Shown: positions 15,713 to 23,863 of the stretch, piece by piece
Layout: each line of letters begins with the position of its first letter
How positions within the stretch are numbered: the first letter of the stretch is position 1
Assembly: GCA_018268755.1 (NCBI GenBank)
Contig: JAFDVW010000017.1
Coordinates: forward strand, 192,070-256,069
From: Acidobacteriota bacterium
GTDB taxonomy: Bacteria; Acidobacteriota; Terriglobia; Terriglobales; Acidobacteriaceae
DNA: 64,000 nucleotides
Direction: 5' to 3'
Program-made: the position numbers and the translations under genes
Notes under the pieces: model-generated
Database searches by the model: none
The model's input: the letters and a program-made list of their open reading frames with translations, nothing else
What the model was told of the DNA's origin: nothing

Positions 15713-17202
15713 AGGTCGTCCTGCCGGGGCAAGGATGCCAGAACAGGGGTGCCGAGATATGCCAGAATCTCTTCCGGCGTGCGAAAGGCCGGGTCCAAAT
15801 AGTCCGCGGCAAAAACCAGGCCGGTGCTGACGCCGCCTGCCGCTACCAGTCCCAGGAATCCATAAAACCAGGCGGAATGCAGCGGGAGGGCCGGCACCAC
15901 TGGAGGGTCGGCCAAAGTGACGTTCAGGATGCCGCCCTGGTCGAGGGCATCGCCGATCCGCGCTTCCTCCCGCTTGGTGGCATACAACACGTAGCGGTCT
16001 TCGGCGGTCTTAAAGTCGCGCCACAGGTCCTGTTGCCGCAGGACCTGTTCGTTCAAGGCGAGGGCATTCCGGCGTCCGCCCGCCAGGGCCGTATCCGCGG
16101 CTTTCGCATGCGCGGCCAGGGTGGCGAACTCCACCTGCGATTTGAGCAGCTCCGATTTCGCCCAGGCATAATTGGCGTCCGGCTGGGTGGTCTCGTCGCG
16201 CAGAGGGGTTTGCTCTTCCTGCGCGATGGCGGCTTTGGTCTGGGCGATCTCCTGCTCGGTTTCCTGGACCAGCCGGTAGGTGGGAGTGAACTTGGTGAGG
16301 AGTTCCGTGCGCTTCAGCTCCAGCTCCAGCAAGTGGGCCTTCATTTTCCCCATCAATTCCGGATTGTCCAGATTGCGGATCTCGCTGGTGGTGCGTTCCG
16401 GTAAGGCGCGCAGTCGGTTTTCCAAAGTCGATATGCGCTGTGCGGTTTCAGCGAGGGCCACGCGGGTCCGCTGCGTGTCAGCTTCCCTTTCGCTCAGTTG
16501 CTGCACCGCCAGGTCCCGTTCCTGGGCGGCCGAGACGACGTCTTGCTCGCGGGTATAGCTCAGCCACCGTGTCTGCGCCCGCTCTAAATCCTGGCGCGCG
16601 ATCTCCAGTTGTTCCTCAAAGAAGGCCGCCTCACCGGAAGGTCTGCCATTTTGCCGGTGGAATTTCAGGTAAGCCGCGGCCAGAGCGCGTAGCACGCGCG
16701 CTGCCTGCTGGGGGTCCGCGGCGGCATAGCGAACCAGAATCAGATTGGTCTTGCGCAGGGGAGTGATCTGCAGATCCCGCTTGAGTCTCCGCACCGCCCG
16801 CGCCAGGCGCCGCTCCCCGTCCGGTCCTTCCCGGAAGCGGGGCAGCCAATTCGGCGGCCCATCCAGGGAGGCTTCCTGCACCACCGCTCGCAGAATATCT
16901 TCATTGTCCAGAATTTCAGTTTCGGAATTGACTTCTTCTTCCGTGATTTCCTGCCGGGCAAAGGCGGGTAATGGCGTGGGCGTGGGCGTGAGCATGGGGT
17001 CCACGCGATTTTTTTGCAGCAGGATCTTCATATGGGCTTCATAGGACGGGGCCAGAAGACCATACAGCCCGATCGCCGCAAAGATGAGTACGAAGCAAAC
17101 GCGGAATAGCCGGCCCTGGCGGAACAGCACAGCCAGAAGAGCGCGCAGCGTCGGCTCGGGAAGCTGTGCGGGACGGGAAAAGAGTCTGAGTTCCTGAGCC
17201 AT
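15709..17202 (-). CDS. Wzz/GumC-type polysaccharide chain-length protein
   Basis: A 497-residue polysaccharide co-polymerase. An N-terminal membrane helix (about 35-52, VCFVLIFAAIGLYGLL) is followed by a long periplasmic part with extended coiled coils (about 190-330, many Glu/Gln/Arg heptads). A second helix (about 447-467) comes before a short cytoplasmic tail with FRTPEEILAYLGTPVLASLP, typical of this family. It controls chain length and bridges to Wza. Its last codon overlaps the start of the CpsD-like gene (ATGA). Confidence 0.9.
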   Translation of the reverse strand: MAQELRLFSRPAQLPEPTLRALLAVLFRQGRLFRVCFVLIFAAIGLYGLLAPSYEAHMKILLQKNRVDPMLTPTPTPLPAFARQEITEEEVNSETEILDNEDILRAVVQEASLDGPPNWLPRFREGPDGERRLARAVRRLKRDLQITPLRKTNLILVRYAAADPQQAARVLRALAAAYLKFHRQNGRPSGEAAFFEEQLEIARQDLERAQTRWLSYTREQDVVSAAQERDLAVQQLSEREADTQRTRVALAETAQRISTLENRLRALPERTTSEIRNLDNPELMGKMKAHLLELELKRTELLTKFTPTYRLVQETEQEIAQTKAAIAQEEQTPLRDETTQPDANYAWAKSELLKSQVEFATLAAHAKAADTALAGGRRNALALNEQVLRQQDLWRDFKTAEDRYVLYATKREEARIGDALDQGGILNVTLADPPVVPALPLHSAWFYGFLGLVAAGGVSTGLVFAADYLDPAFRTPEEILAYLGTPVLASLPRQDDL

Positions 17203-17226
17203 ACTGAACCTGGGTTCCCTCGGAGC

Positions 17227-17973
17227 TTAGAACCTGGTGGCATTCCCGTACAAGCCGAGACTCGACGTGGGCAGGAACTGCCGGATCTTGGACAGCGCGT
17301 TCCGGGGCACAAACAGCATGTCTCCGGAGTGCACGGCTACGTCTTCCCCTAAATCGCGGGTCTGAAACATGCGTTTAAGATTGAGCAGCTTGGCCTCCGC
17401 CATCAGCGGCGAGACCCGGCGAAACAGCACCACTTGCGAATGTTTGGCCTGCCCGTTCCAGCCCCCCGCCACCGCCAGGGCTTCCGTCACGGTCATCTCT
17501 CCGCGCAACTCATATTTCCCCGGCCGCGCCACTTCGCCGGATACGGTGAAATACGGTCGCTCAAAATCTTTCAGGATGACGGTGATTTCCGGATCGCGCA
17601 AAATACCGGCGTATGCCTCCACCAGTGCCTCCTGCAACTGCGGTACGGTCATGCCTGCCGCGTACAAAGCAGGCAGGTCCTTCAAGGCCAGATAGCCGTC
17701 GGGTTGCACGGTCAGCACCTGATGAAATTCGGGCGTGAAACTGAAATTCAATTCCACCACATCACTCCTTGCGATCCGGTACAACGGGTGGCGTTCCCCC
17801 GTCAGGGCTGGACTCCATGCGCCACCCGCAGTCCCGGTTTTCGCGTCCCAGGGCCGGCTGACCGTTTCCCCGGCCAGCACCGGCGGAGCTTCCTGGGCCA
17901 GCAAAGCTGCCGGACTCTCCCAAAATGGGAAGCCGCTCAACGCGAGCCAACACACTAAAGCCACACGATCCAT
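17227..17973 (-). CDS. Wza-like polysaccharide export protein
   Basis: A 248-residue outer-membrane or periplasmic export protein. After a signal sequence (MDRVALVCWLALSGF...) comes the Poly_export domain (about 65-150: YRIARSDVVELNFSF, VQPDGYLALKDL) and a SLBB-type domain (about 155-235: FTVSGEVARPGKYELRG, VTEALAVAGGW). No lipobox Cys is obvious, so lipid anchoring is uncertain. I chose the ATG of MDRVALV; GAGGTG lies ten bases upstream. It is the first gene of the EPS operon, facing a 464-base intergenic region. Confidence 0.88.
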   Translation of the reverse strand: MDRVALVCWLALSGFPFWESPAALLAQEAPPVLAGETVSRPWDAKTGTAGGAWSPALTGERHPLYRIARSDVVELNFSFTPEFHQVLTVQPDGYLALKDLPALYAAGMTVPQLQEALVEAYAGILRDPEITVILKDFERPYFTVSGEVARPGKYELRGEMTVTEALAVAGGWNGQAKHSQVVLFRRVSPLMAEAKLLNLKRMFQTRDLGEDVAVHSGDMLFVPRNALSKIRQFLPTSSLGLYGNATRF

Positions 17974-18437
17974 AACCAGGCGGCACCTCACCAGTGGGTG
18001 CCTTCCGTCTGGTTGCAAGGTACGGGCGGTGGAGCTTTCCAACAAGACTTGCAAAGTACCGCCTACGAAAGTGGAAGCCGGGTTGTTCCTCCGCCGTGGG
18101 CGCAGTCGCGGGCGCGATGGTTGAGCGCAGGGAACTTCCTCCCGCGGCGATGGCCATTAGGTCACAGCCGGAAGGTCCTCTCGGTAGTCAGAAGGGGCGT
18201 CTACCAAGGTAGACTTGCGTCAAGCCACCTCCCTACGATCCATCCCCGGCGGAGCGAGATTTCCCGCTTTCCCGCCGAGGCTCGCCCAGCCACGGCGATG
18301 GACCTCGGTTTTCCACATTAAATTAGCCAGAATTTGGGAAACACATCACTGACCGGGCCGGGTATCTTTCCGTAGATTGCAGGAAAGCTCTCCGGCCGGA
18401 AGTTGCGGCGGGAGGTGCAGTTTTTCACTCATGAATT
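17974..18437. other. EPS operon / regulator divergent intergenic region
   Basis: This 464-base stretch separates wza (minus) from the LuxR-type regulator (plus). It contains no supported gene. It holds a perfect palindrome (18199-18214) and must contain the EPS promoter, but I find no consensus -35/-10 pair I would defend. Confidence 0.6.
18199..18214. promoter_or_regulatory. Palindrome, candidate operator for EPS operon
   Basis: GTCTACC-AA-GGTAGAC is a perfect inverted repeat with 7-bp arms and a 2-base spacer. It lies about 225 bases upstream of wza and 225 upstream of the regulator gene, a reasonable place for a dimeric LuxR-type activator to bind. Confidence 0.5.
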
Positions 18438-19139
18438 ATGTGCGCCGCCGTCTCGAACCCTCTCGCCATTCTGGTGGCCGATTCCAACCAGACCCGGCGC
18501 CAGCTTCTCGCTGGGGCTTTGCGGAGACGCCCGGAATTTCGCATTTCCGCTTGCGCTCTCGATCTGGCCGCCATCGCCCAGAGCTTCGAGACCGCTCCTT
18601 TCCACGTCGCGGTCATGAGTATCGACCAGCCCAAGCAGAGTGGCGGCGGCCTGGCTGTGGTGCGGCGCTTTCACATTGCCCACCCCGAGGCCGTGATCGT
18701 GCTTCTTCTGGACGACTACGACCGGGAGACTGTGTTCAGCGCTTTCCGTTCCGGCGCCCGCGGGCTGTTTTGTCTCTCCCAGCAACCCTTTCGTGCCTTG
18801 TGCAAGTGCATTCACAGTGTCCATGCCGGACAAATCTGGGCCAATAGCGAACAATTGCGTTTTCTGGTCGAACTTGCCGATCAGGTCTCCTCGGTACGCA
18901 TGGTGGACGCCCGCGGAGTAAAGCTGCTCACCGCTCGCGAGGAACAGGTCGTGGCCCTGGTGGTGGACGGCTTGAGCAACCGCGAAGTTGCCCAGGAATT
19001 AAACTTGAGCGAGCACACCGTCAAGAAGTATCTGTTCCGCATCTTTGAAAAGCTGGGCATTTCCAGCCGGGTAGAGCTCGTGCTTTACGCCTTTCATCAC
19101 GGGGACACGCGGCCGGTGGAATGGCTGGCTGGGGCGTAA
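18438..19139 (+). CDS. NarL/LuxR-type regulator with atypical receiver domain
   Basis: A 233-residue DNA-binding regulator. The N-terminal half (about 9-130) has the receiver fold but lacks key residues: the acidic pocket has only D15, the phosphoacceptor position reads Ser (S61 in VMSID), and the conserved Lys before the last helix is replaced (GLFCLSQ). The C-terminal LuxR helix-turn-helix (about 160-222) is complete: LLTAREEQVVALVVDGLSNR then AQELNLSEHTVKKYL. It is divergent from the EPS operon, so it probably regulates it without classic phosphorylation. Confidence 0.85.
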   Translation: MCAAVSNPLAILVADSNQTRRQLLAGALRRRPEFRISACALDLAAIAQSFETAPFHVAVMSIDQPKQSGGGLAVVRRFHIAHPEAVIVLLLDDYDRETVFSAFRSGARGLFCLSQQPFRALCKCIHSVHAGQIWANSEQLRFLVELADQVSSVRMVDARGVKLLTAREEQVVALVVDGLSNREVAQELNLSEHTVKKYLFRIFEKLGISSRVELVLYAFHHGDTRPVEWLAGA

Positions 19140-19269
19140 TTACCCCCCGCGCTGCCGGATTTGCCGGTTCCTACCCAGGCCGTACATCTACCCAGCCCCA
19201 CCTGTGCATCTATGTCTATTTAGTTACAAATGGGTGCTTCCGGCGCTAAAAGAGTGGAGAAAGTGATTT

Positions 19270-19869
19270 ATGAATAAGGTCTTTGGGGTAATTGTCTTGG
19301 CTGCCTTGGCGGTTCTGCTTCCTCAGGCATACGCCCAGCAACTGGATGTGGCTTTTGGGGTGGGCACGATATCCGCTCCTTCCGCATCCACGGCATCCAA
19401 CCAATATTCGCCGCAATCTTTGACCGGTGGCGCTTATCCCGTGTTCGGCGCCAACGTTCTGCTCAAAAAGTCGTTTGGTGTCAGCGGCAATATCGCCTGG
19501 AGGGGTAGCCAGAACCTTTACGCCGGCTATCAGCCTTATCGCCCCTTGTTCTATGACATCAACGCTCTCTATGCTCCCAAGCTCAATAAATACTTTACCG
19601 CCGAGCTGATGGGAGGCATCGGCGCGGAGTCCATCCGTTTCTATCAGAATTACTACAATTGCAGTTACTTCGGCGGATGCACCAACTACACCAGCAGCAA
19701 CCATTTCATGGGCCACTTTGGGGCCGGGTTGCGTTACTACGTACACGGCAACTTCTTTATCCGCCCGGAAGCCCATCTCTACCTCATCAACAATAACGTG
19801 GAGTTCAGCTCGCCGCGGGCGACCCGGTTTGGCATTTCAATCGGCTACTCTTTCCGCCCGGGATTCTAG
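19270..19869 (+). CDS. Outer-membrane beta-barrel protein
   Basis: A 199-residue secreted protein with a clear signal peptide (about 1-22, ending AYAQ). The rest alternates aromatic and polar residues as in small 8-strand porin-like barrels, and the sequence ends GISIGYSFRPGF with a terminal Phe, as expected for BAM recognition. Two Cys (CSYFGGC) lie in a predicted external loop and may form a disulfide. GGAGAAAG precedes the ATG. Function is unknown; it may be structural or adhesive. Confidence 0.78.
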   Translation: MNKVFGVIVLAALAVLLPQAYAQQLDVAFGVGTISAPSASTASNQYSPQSLTGGAYPVFGANVLLKKSFGVSGNIAWRGSQNLYAGYQPYRPLFYDINALYAPKLNKYFTAELMGGIGAESIRFYQNYYNCSYFGGCTNYTSSNHFMGHFGAGLRYYVHGNFFIRPEAHLYLINNNVEFSSPRATRFGISIGYSFRPGF

Positions 19870-19897
19870 AGATCGCGGCCACGCGACTCGTTTGAAG

Positions 19898-19917
19898 GAG
19901 CGCACGCAAGTGCGCTC
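19898..19917 (+). terminator. Hairpin after the outer-membrane protein gene
   Basis: GAGCGCAC-GCAA-GTGCGCTC is a perfect 8-bp stem with a GNRA-type tetraloop. The following sequence (TACAGTTCTCTTT) is only moderately T-rich, so termination may be partial. Confidence 0.5.
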
Positions 19918-20084
19918 TACAGTTCTCTTTGTATCTTGTGGAATACCTCGCAGTTCCCCCGGTTTTTTTAATCTCTCATTCATGCCTGCGTAACATCCCT
20001 CCGGTAGGAACATAGAGCGCGTACTTGGAGCCTCGCCCCGGTTCCGCGGCGCGACTTTTCTTTTCCCTCCAGGGAGGAAGACCC

Positions 20085-22040
20085 ATGAGTTTGCACGCCA
20101 ACCCCCAGACCAATCCACCCAATATCCTGAAAAAGTTTCTGGCGATGGTGATGATGGGCCAATTGCTGGCCGGCATGCCGGTTTCCGCGTTCGCCAACAG
20201 CAACCGGCAACACCAACACTCTCCGGCGACCGCCACGCCTATTAAGCATGTGATCGTCATTATTGGAGAGAACCGCACCTTCGATCACGTGTTTGCCACC
20301 TATGTGCCCAAGCGCGGAGAGAGCGTCTCCAATCTGTTGTCGAAAGGGATCGTGCGCGCCGATGGATCCCCCGGCCCCAACTATTCGTTGTCGGCCCAGT
20401 CCAGCGCGGTCAACACCGAAGAGTACACCCTGAGTCCGGGGAGCAAGGAAGTCTATTCGCCTCTTCCTCCGGCCATGACCAACGGGGCCCATACGGCCGG
20501 CAGCGATACCGCCCCGCCGCCCTTCGCGACCCTGGCTGTCGCCACTACCTTTGAGACGGACCTTTTCCCCACATACAACCCGTCTCTGATTACCGGCGCC
20601 ACCGGCCTTCCCGCCAAAGTCGCCGATACCCGCTTGCCCAACGTAAATAACTTGCGCGAAGGCGTCTTCCAACTTACCCCAGCCATCAAGTACGACGACT
20701 ACACCGGCGATCCGGTCCATCGTTTCTACCAGATGTGGCAGCAGTACGACTGCAACGCCAACCATGCCACCCGGGAAAACCCCAGCGGCTGCAAGCACGA
20801 TCTTTTTCCCTGGGTTGCGACCACCATCAGCACCGGCAGCAATGGAAATCCCCAGCCCGCCAACTTTACCCAGCTCACCACCGGAGAAGGTTCGGTCTCC
20901 ATGGGTTTCTACAACATGCAGCAGGGTGATGCGCCTTACTTCAAGTACCTGGCGGACCACTACACGCTGAGCGACAACTTCCACCAGTCGGTGATGGGCG
21001 GCACCGGCGCCAACCACATCATGTTCGGATTCGCCGATGCCATCTGGTACAGCGACGGCAAAGGCAATCCCGCCGTTCCCCCGGTCAATCAGATCGAAAA
21101 CCCCAACCCGCAAGCCGGCACCAACAACTACTATGACCAGGATGGTTACGGCGGCGGAAGCTACAGCGACTGCTCCGACATCGGCCAGCCCGGCGTCGCG
21201 CCCATCGTGAACTACCTGCAGTCCTTGCCGCGGCCCATCGATCCCCACTGCCAGAAAGACCGCTATTACCTGCTCAACAACTATGCTCCCGGCTACAACG
21301 CGGATGGTTCTCTTGGCACCGGCGCTTTCACGATTCCCCCGACCTCCGTGCGCCACATCGGCGACGCCCTGATGGAGAAGAACATCTCCTTCGTTTATTA
21401 CGGTGGACATTGGGATCGTTCGGTGGCCGGCACGCCCAATGCCTATTGCACTATCTGCAATCCCTTCCAGTACGCCACGGACATCATGTCCAACGCGACC
21501 CAGCGCACCACGCACAACGCCGATGTCACCCGCCTGCACACCGACATCGCCAGCGGATATCTGCCGGCCGTTTCCATCGTGAAGCCGGACGGCATCGCCG
21601 ACGGCCACCCGTCCTCCTCGAAGCTCGATCTGTTCGAAGGCTTCGTGAAGAAGATCGTCACTGAGCTGCAGGACCAACCCGATCTGTGGAAGGACACTGC
21701 GGTCTTCGTGACCTTCGACGAAGGCGGCGGCTACTATGACTCCGGCTACACCCAGGCGGTCGACTTCTTCGGCGACGGCACCCGTATTCCCACCATCGTG
21801 GTTTCGCCGTATTCCCGCGGCGGCAAGGTGGACCACACCTACTACGACCACGTCTCCATCACCAAGTTCATCGAGAAGAACTGGGGCCTGAAGCCGCTGA
21901 CCAAGCGCAGCCGCGACAACTTCCCCAATCCCATCGCTTCGAAGAAAAATCCGTATGTTCCGCTGAACAGTCCGGCCCTGGGCGACATGTTTGAAGCTTT
22001 CGACTTCAACCACTGCGAGCTGAGCCACGACCGCTTCTAA
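20085..22040 (+). CDS. Secreted phosphoesterase (phospholipase C/acid phosphatase-like)
   Basis: A 651-residue exported enzyme of the phosphoesterase family (PF04185 type). After a signal region (about 12-37) the metal-site motif HVIVIIGENRTFDHVF appears, followed much later by FVTFDEGGGYYDS and VSPYSRGGKVDHTYYDH. These are the conserved blocks of bacterial phospholipase C and AcpA-like phosphatases. The start MSLHANPQT is chosen because GGGAGGAAG precedes it; an upstream in-frame ATG lacks a site. It probably releases phosphate from organic phosphoesters outside the cytoplasm. A terminator follows at 22066. Confidence 0.87.
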   Translation: MSLHANPQTNPPNILKKFLAMVMMGQLLAGMPVSAFANSNRQHQHSPATATPIKHVIVIIGENRTFDHVFATYVPKRGESVSNLLSKGIVRADGSPGPNYSLSAQSSAVNTEEYTLSPGSKEVYSPLPPAMTNGAHTAGSDTAPPPFATLAVATTFETDLFPTYNPSLITGATGLPAKVADTRLPNVNNLREGVFQLTPAIKYDDYTGDPVHRFYQMWQQYDCNANHATRENPSGCKHDLFPWVATTISTGSNGNPQPANFTQLTTGEGSVSMGFYNMQQGDAPYFKYLADHYTLSDNFHQSVMGGTGANHIMFGFADAIWYSDGKGNPAVPPVNQIENPNPQAGTNNYYDQDGYGGGSYSDCSDIGQPGVAPIVNYLQSLPRPIDPHCQKDRYYLLNNYAPGYNADGSLGTGAFTIPPTSVRHIGDALMEKNISFVYYGGHWDRSVAGTPNAYCTICNPFQYATDIMSNATQRTTHNADVTRLHTDIASGYLPAVSIVKPDGIADGHPSSSKLDLFEGFVKKIVTELQDQPDLWKDTAVFVTFDEGGGYYDSGYTQAVDFFGDGTRIPTIVVSPYSRGGKVDHTYYDHVSITKFIEKNWGLKPLTKRSRDNFPNPIASKKNPYVPLNSPALGDMFEAFDFNHCELSHDRF

Positions 22041-22065
22041 GCTCCGAACTGCAACAAAACTGAAA

Positions 22066-22096
22066 GCCGGTCAGGGGAACCTGGCCGGCGATTTTT
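22066..22096 (+). terminator. Rho-independent terminator after the phosphoesterase gene
   Basis: GCCGGTCAGG (22066-22075) pairs with CCTGGCCGGC (22080-22089), ten base pairs including one T-G, around a GGAA loop, followed by GATTTTT. Confidence 0.85.
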
Positions 22097-22124
22097 GCAT
22101 TTTGCCCATGACCAGAGGAGATTT

Positions 22125-23804
22125 GTGAACCGACGTGATCTGCTGCGTCTCGGGCTGCTGAGCGGCGCGGGATGGATGACCCGGAGCCTGGCCCAGAGCC
22201 AATCCACCGCCCAGGGAATTCCCCGGCCGAAAACCCTGGCGAGTTATGTGCAACCGCTGAGCGTTCCTCCGGTCCTTCGCCCCACAGCCGGGCAGACGCT
22301 GACCATCCCCATGGGCGAATTTAAACAGAAGGTGCATCGCGACCTTCCCCCCACGCGATTTTGGGGATACAACGGCGCGTGGCCGGGGCCCACGTTGGAT
22401 GTCAAGCGGGACACCCCCTTTGCCGTGAACTGGGTCAACGAGCTGCCCAGGAAACACTTTCTGCCCATTGATCCGACAATTCACGGCTGCGAGGAAGGCA
22501 CGCCGGAAGTGCGCACCTCTGTCCACGTTCACGGCGCGCACGTGCTACCGGAAAGCGACGGCTACCCCGATTCCTGGATCACTCCGGACGGCAAAACCGG
22601 CCCGATGTTTTTCCCCGGCCCTGCTCGCTATACCAACGGGCAGCCCGCCACCACGCTCTGGTACCACGACCACGCCATGGGCATTACTCGGCTCAACATC
22701 CACGCCGGGCTGGCTGGATTCTTCCTGATCCGCGATGAAATCGAAATCGCGCTCAACTTGCCCTGCGGGAAATTTGAAATTCCCCTGATGATCCAGGACC
22801 ACAGTTTCCTGGCGGATGGGTCGCTGTACTATCCGCCCGCGCAGAATGGCACCCATCCCATGTGGATGCAGGAATTCTTCGGCGAAAACATCTGCGTCAA
22901 CGGGCGCGTCGCGCCCTATCTGGAAGTCGAGCCGCGCAAGTATCGCTTCCGCATCGTGAACGGCTCGAATGCCCGCTTCTATAAGCTGACCATGGTCCCC
23001 TCCAGCGCCGCTGGGAAAGCGCAGGGGCAGCCGGTCGACGCCCCGCCCTTTCACCAGATCGGTTCCGACTGCGGCCTTCTGCCTGCGCCCCTCACATCGC
23101 ACTTTCTGCTCATCGCGCCGGGCGAGCGTTTCGATGTGATCATCGACTTCAGCGGCCACAAGGGCGCGAATTTTACCGTCATCAACGATGCGCCGTCACC
23201 CTATCCGCGGGGCGGTGAGGGGCTGGCCTCCGACGTGATGCTGTTCAGAGTCAACCAGCCGCTTTCCGGCAAAGATTCGAGCGACCTGCCCAACGCGCTG
23301 GTCCCATGGATTCCGCTCAACCCGGCTGAGGCCGCGCGCGAGCGCATCCTCTCCATCACGGAAATGGACCGCCCCTCCGACGGCTACACCATGATGGGTA
23401 TGCTGGGCGGCAAGCACTGGACCGATCCCATCACCGAAGATCCTAAGGCCGGCTCCATGGAAATATGGTCTTTTGCCAATGCCACCGGCGATGTGCATCC
23501 CATCCACACTCACATGGTGCGTTTCCAGGTGATCAATCGCCAGACTTTCGATGCGCAGGTTTACCAGCAGAGCGGAAAGATCGTCTACACCGGCCGCCCC
23601 ATTGCGCCGGAATTCAACGAGCGTCCCGCCTGGAAAGATACGGTGAAGACCTATCCCGGATACATCACCCGCGTCATTCAGAGGTTCGATTTGCCGGCAG
23701 GCACGCCCATCGCGCCCGGCCAGGAGTTCCTATACGTCTGGCACTGCCACGTGCTGGAGCACGAGGACAATGAAATGATGCGGCCCTACAAGATTGTCGG
23801 CTGA
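22125..23804 (+). CDS. Tat-exported multicopper oxidase
   Basis: A 559-residue three-cupredoxin oxidase of the CotA/bilirubin oxidase kind. All four copper-ligand segments are visible: VHVHGAH, WYHDHAMGITRLNIHAG, HPIHTHMV and HCHVLEHEDNEMM. The N-terminus (MNRRDLLRLGLLSGAGW) is a twin-arginine signal, so it is folded and copper-loaded before export. The GTG at 22125 is preceded by AGAGGAG; an in-frame ATG ten codons upstream is less likely. Substrates could be metals, bilirubin-like pigments or phenolics; sequence alone does not tell. Confidence 0.92.
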   Translation: MNRRDLLRLGLLSGAGWMTRSLAQSQSTAQGIPRPKTLASYVQPLSVPPVLRPTAGQTLTIPMGEFKQKVHRDLPPTRFWGYNGAWPGPTLDVKRDTPFAVNWVNELPRKHFLPIDPTIHGCEEGTPEVRTSVHVHGAHVLPESDGYPDSWITPDGKTGPMFFPGPARYTNGQPATTLWYHDHAMGITRLNIHAGLAGFFLIRDEIEIALNLPCGKFEIPLMIQDHSFLADGSLYYPPAQNGTHPMWMQEFFGENICVNGRVAPYLEVEPRKYRFRIVNGSNARFYKLTMVPSSAAGKAQGQPVDAPPFHQIGSDCGLLPAPLTSHFLLIAPGERFDVIIDFSGHKGANFTVINDAPSPYPRGGEGLASDVMLFRVNQPLSGKDSSDLPNALVPWIPLNPAEAARERILSITEMDRPSDGYTMMGMLGGKHWTDPITEDPKAGSMEIWSFANATGDVHPIHTHMVRFQVINRQTFDAQVYQQSGKIVYTGRPIAPEFNERPAWKDTVKTYPGYITRVIQRFDLPAGTPIAPGQEFLYVWHCHVLEHEDNEMMRPYKIVG

Positions 23805-23815
23805 CCAATAAGAAG

Positions 23816-23851
23816 GGCAGCAGCCCTGCCCGGCGCTGCTGCCTGATTTTT
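23816..23851 (+). terminator. Rho-independent terminator after the multicopper oxidase gene
   Basis: GGCAGCAGC (23816-23824) and GCTGCTGCC (23835-23843) pair perfectly and are followed by TGATTTTT. It lies between two convergent genes. Confidence 0.82.
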
Positions 23852-23863
23852 GCCGCCTTGCTG

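Noticed and set aside
19980..22028. A 682-codon minus-strand frame opposite the phosphoesterase gene
   Set aside because: The plus-strand protein has clear family motifs, while the minus-strand product is Gly/Val/Arg-rich with no recognisable domain.
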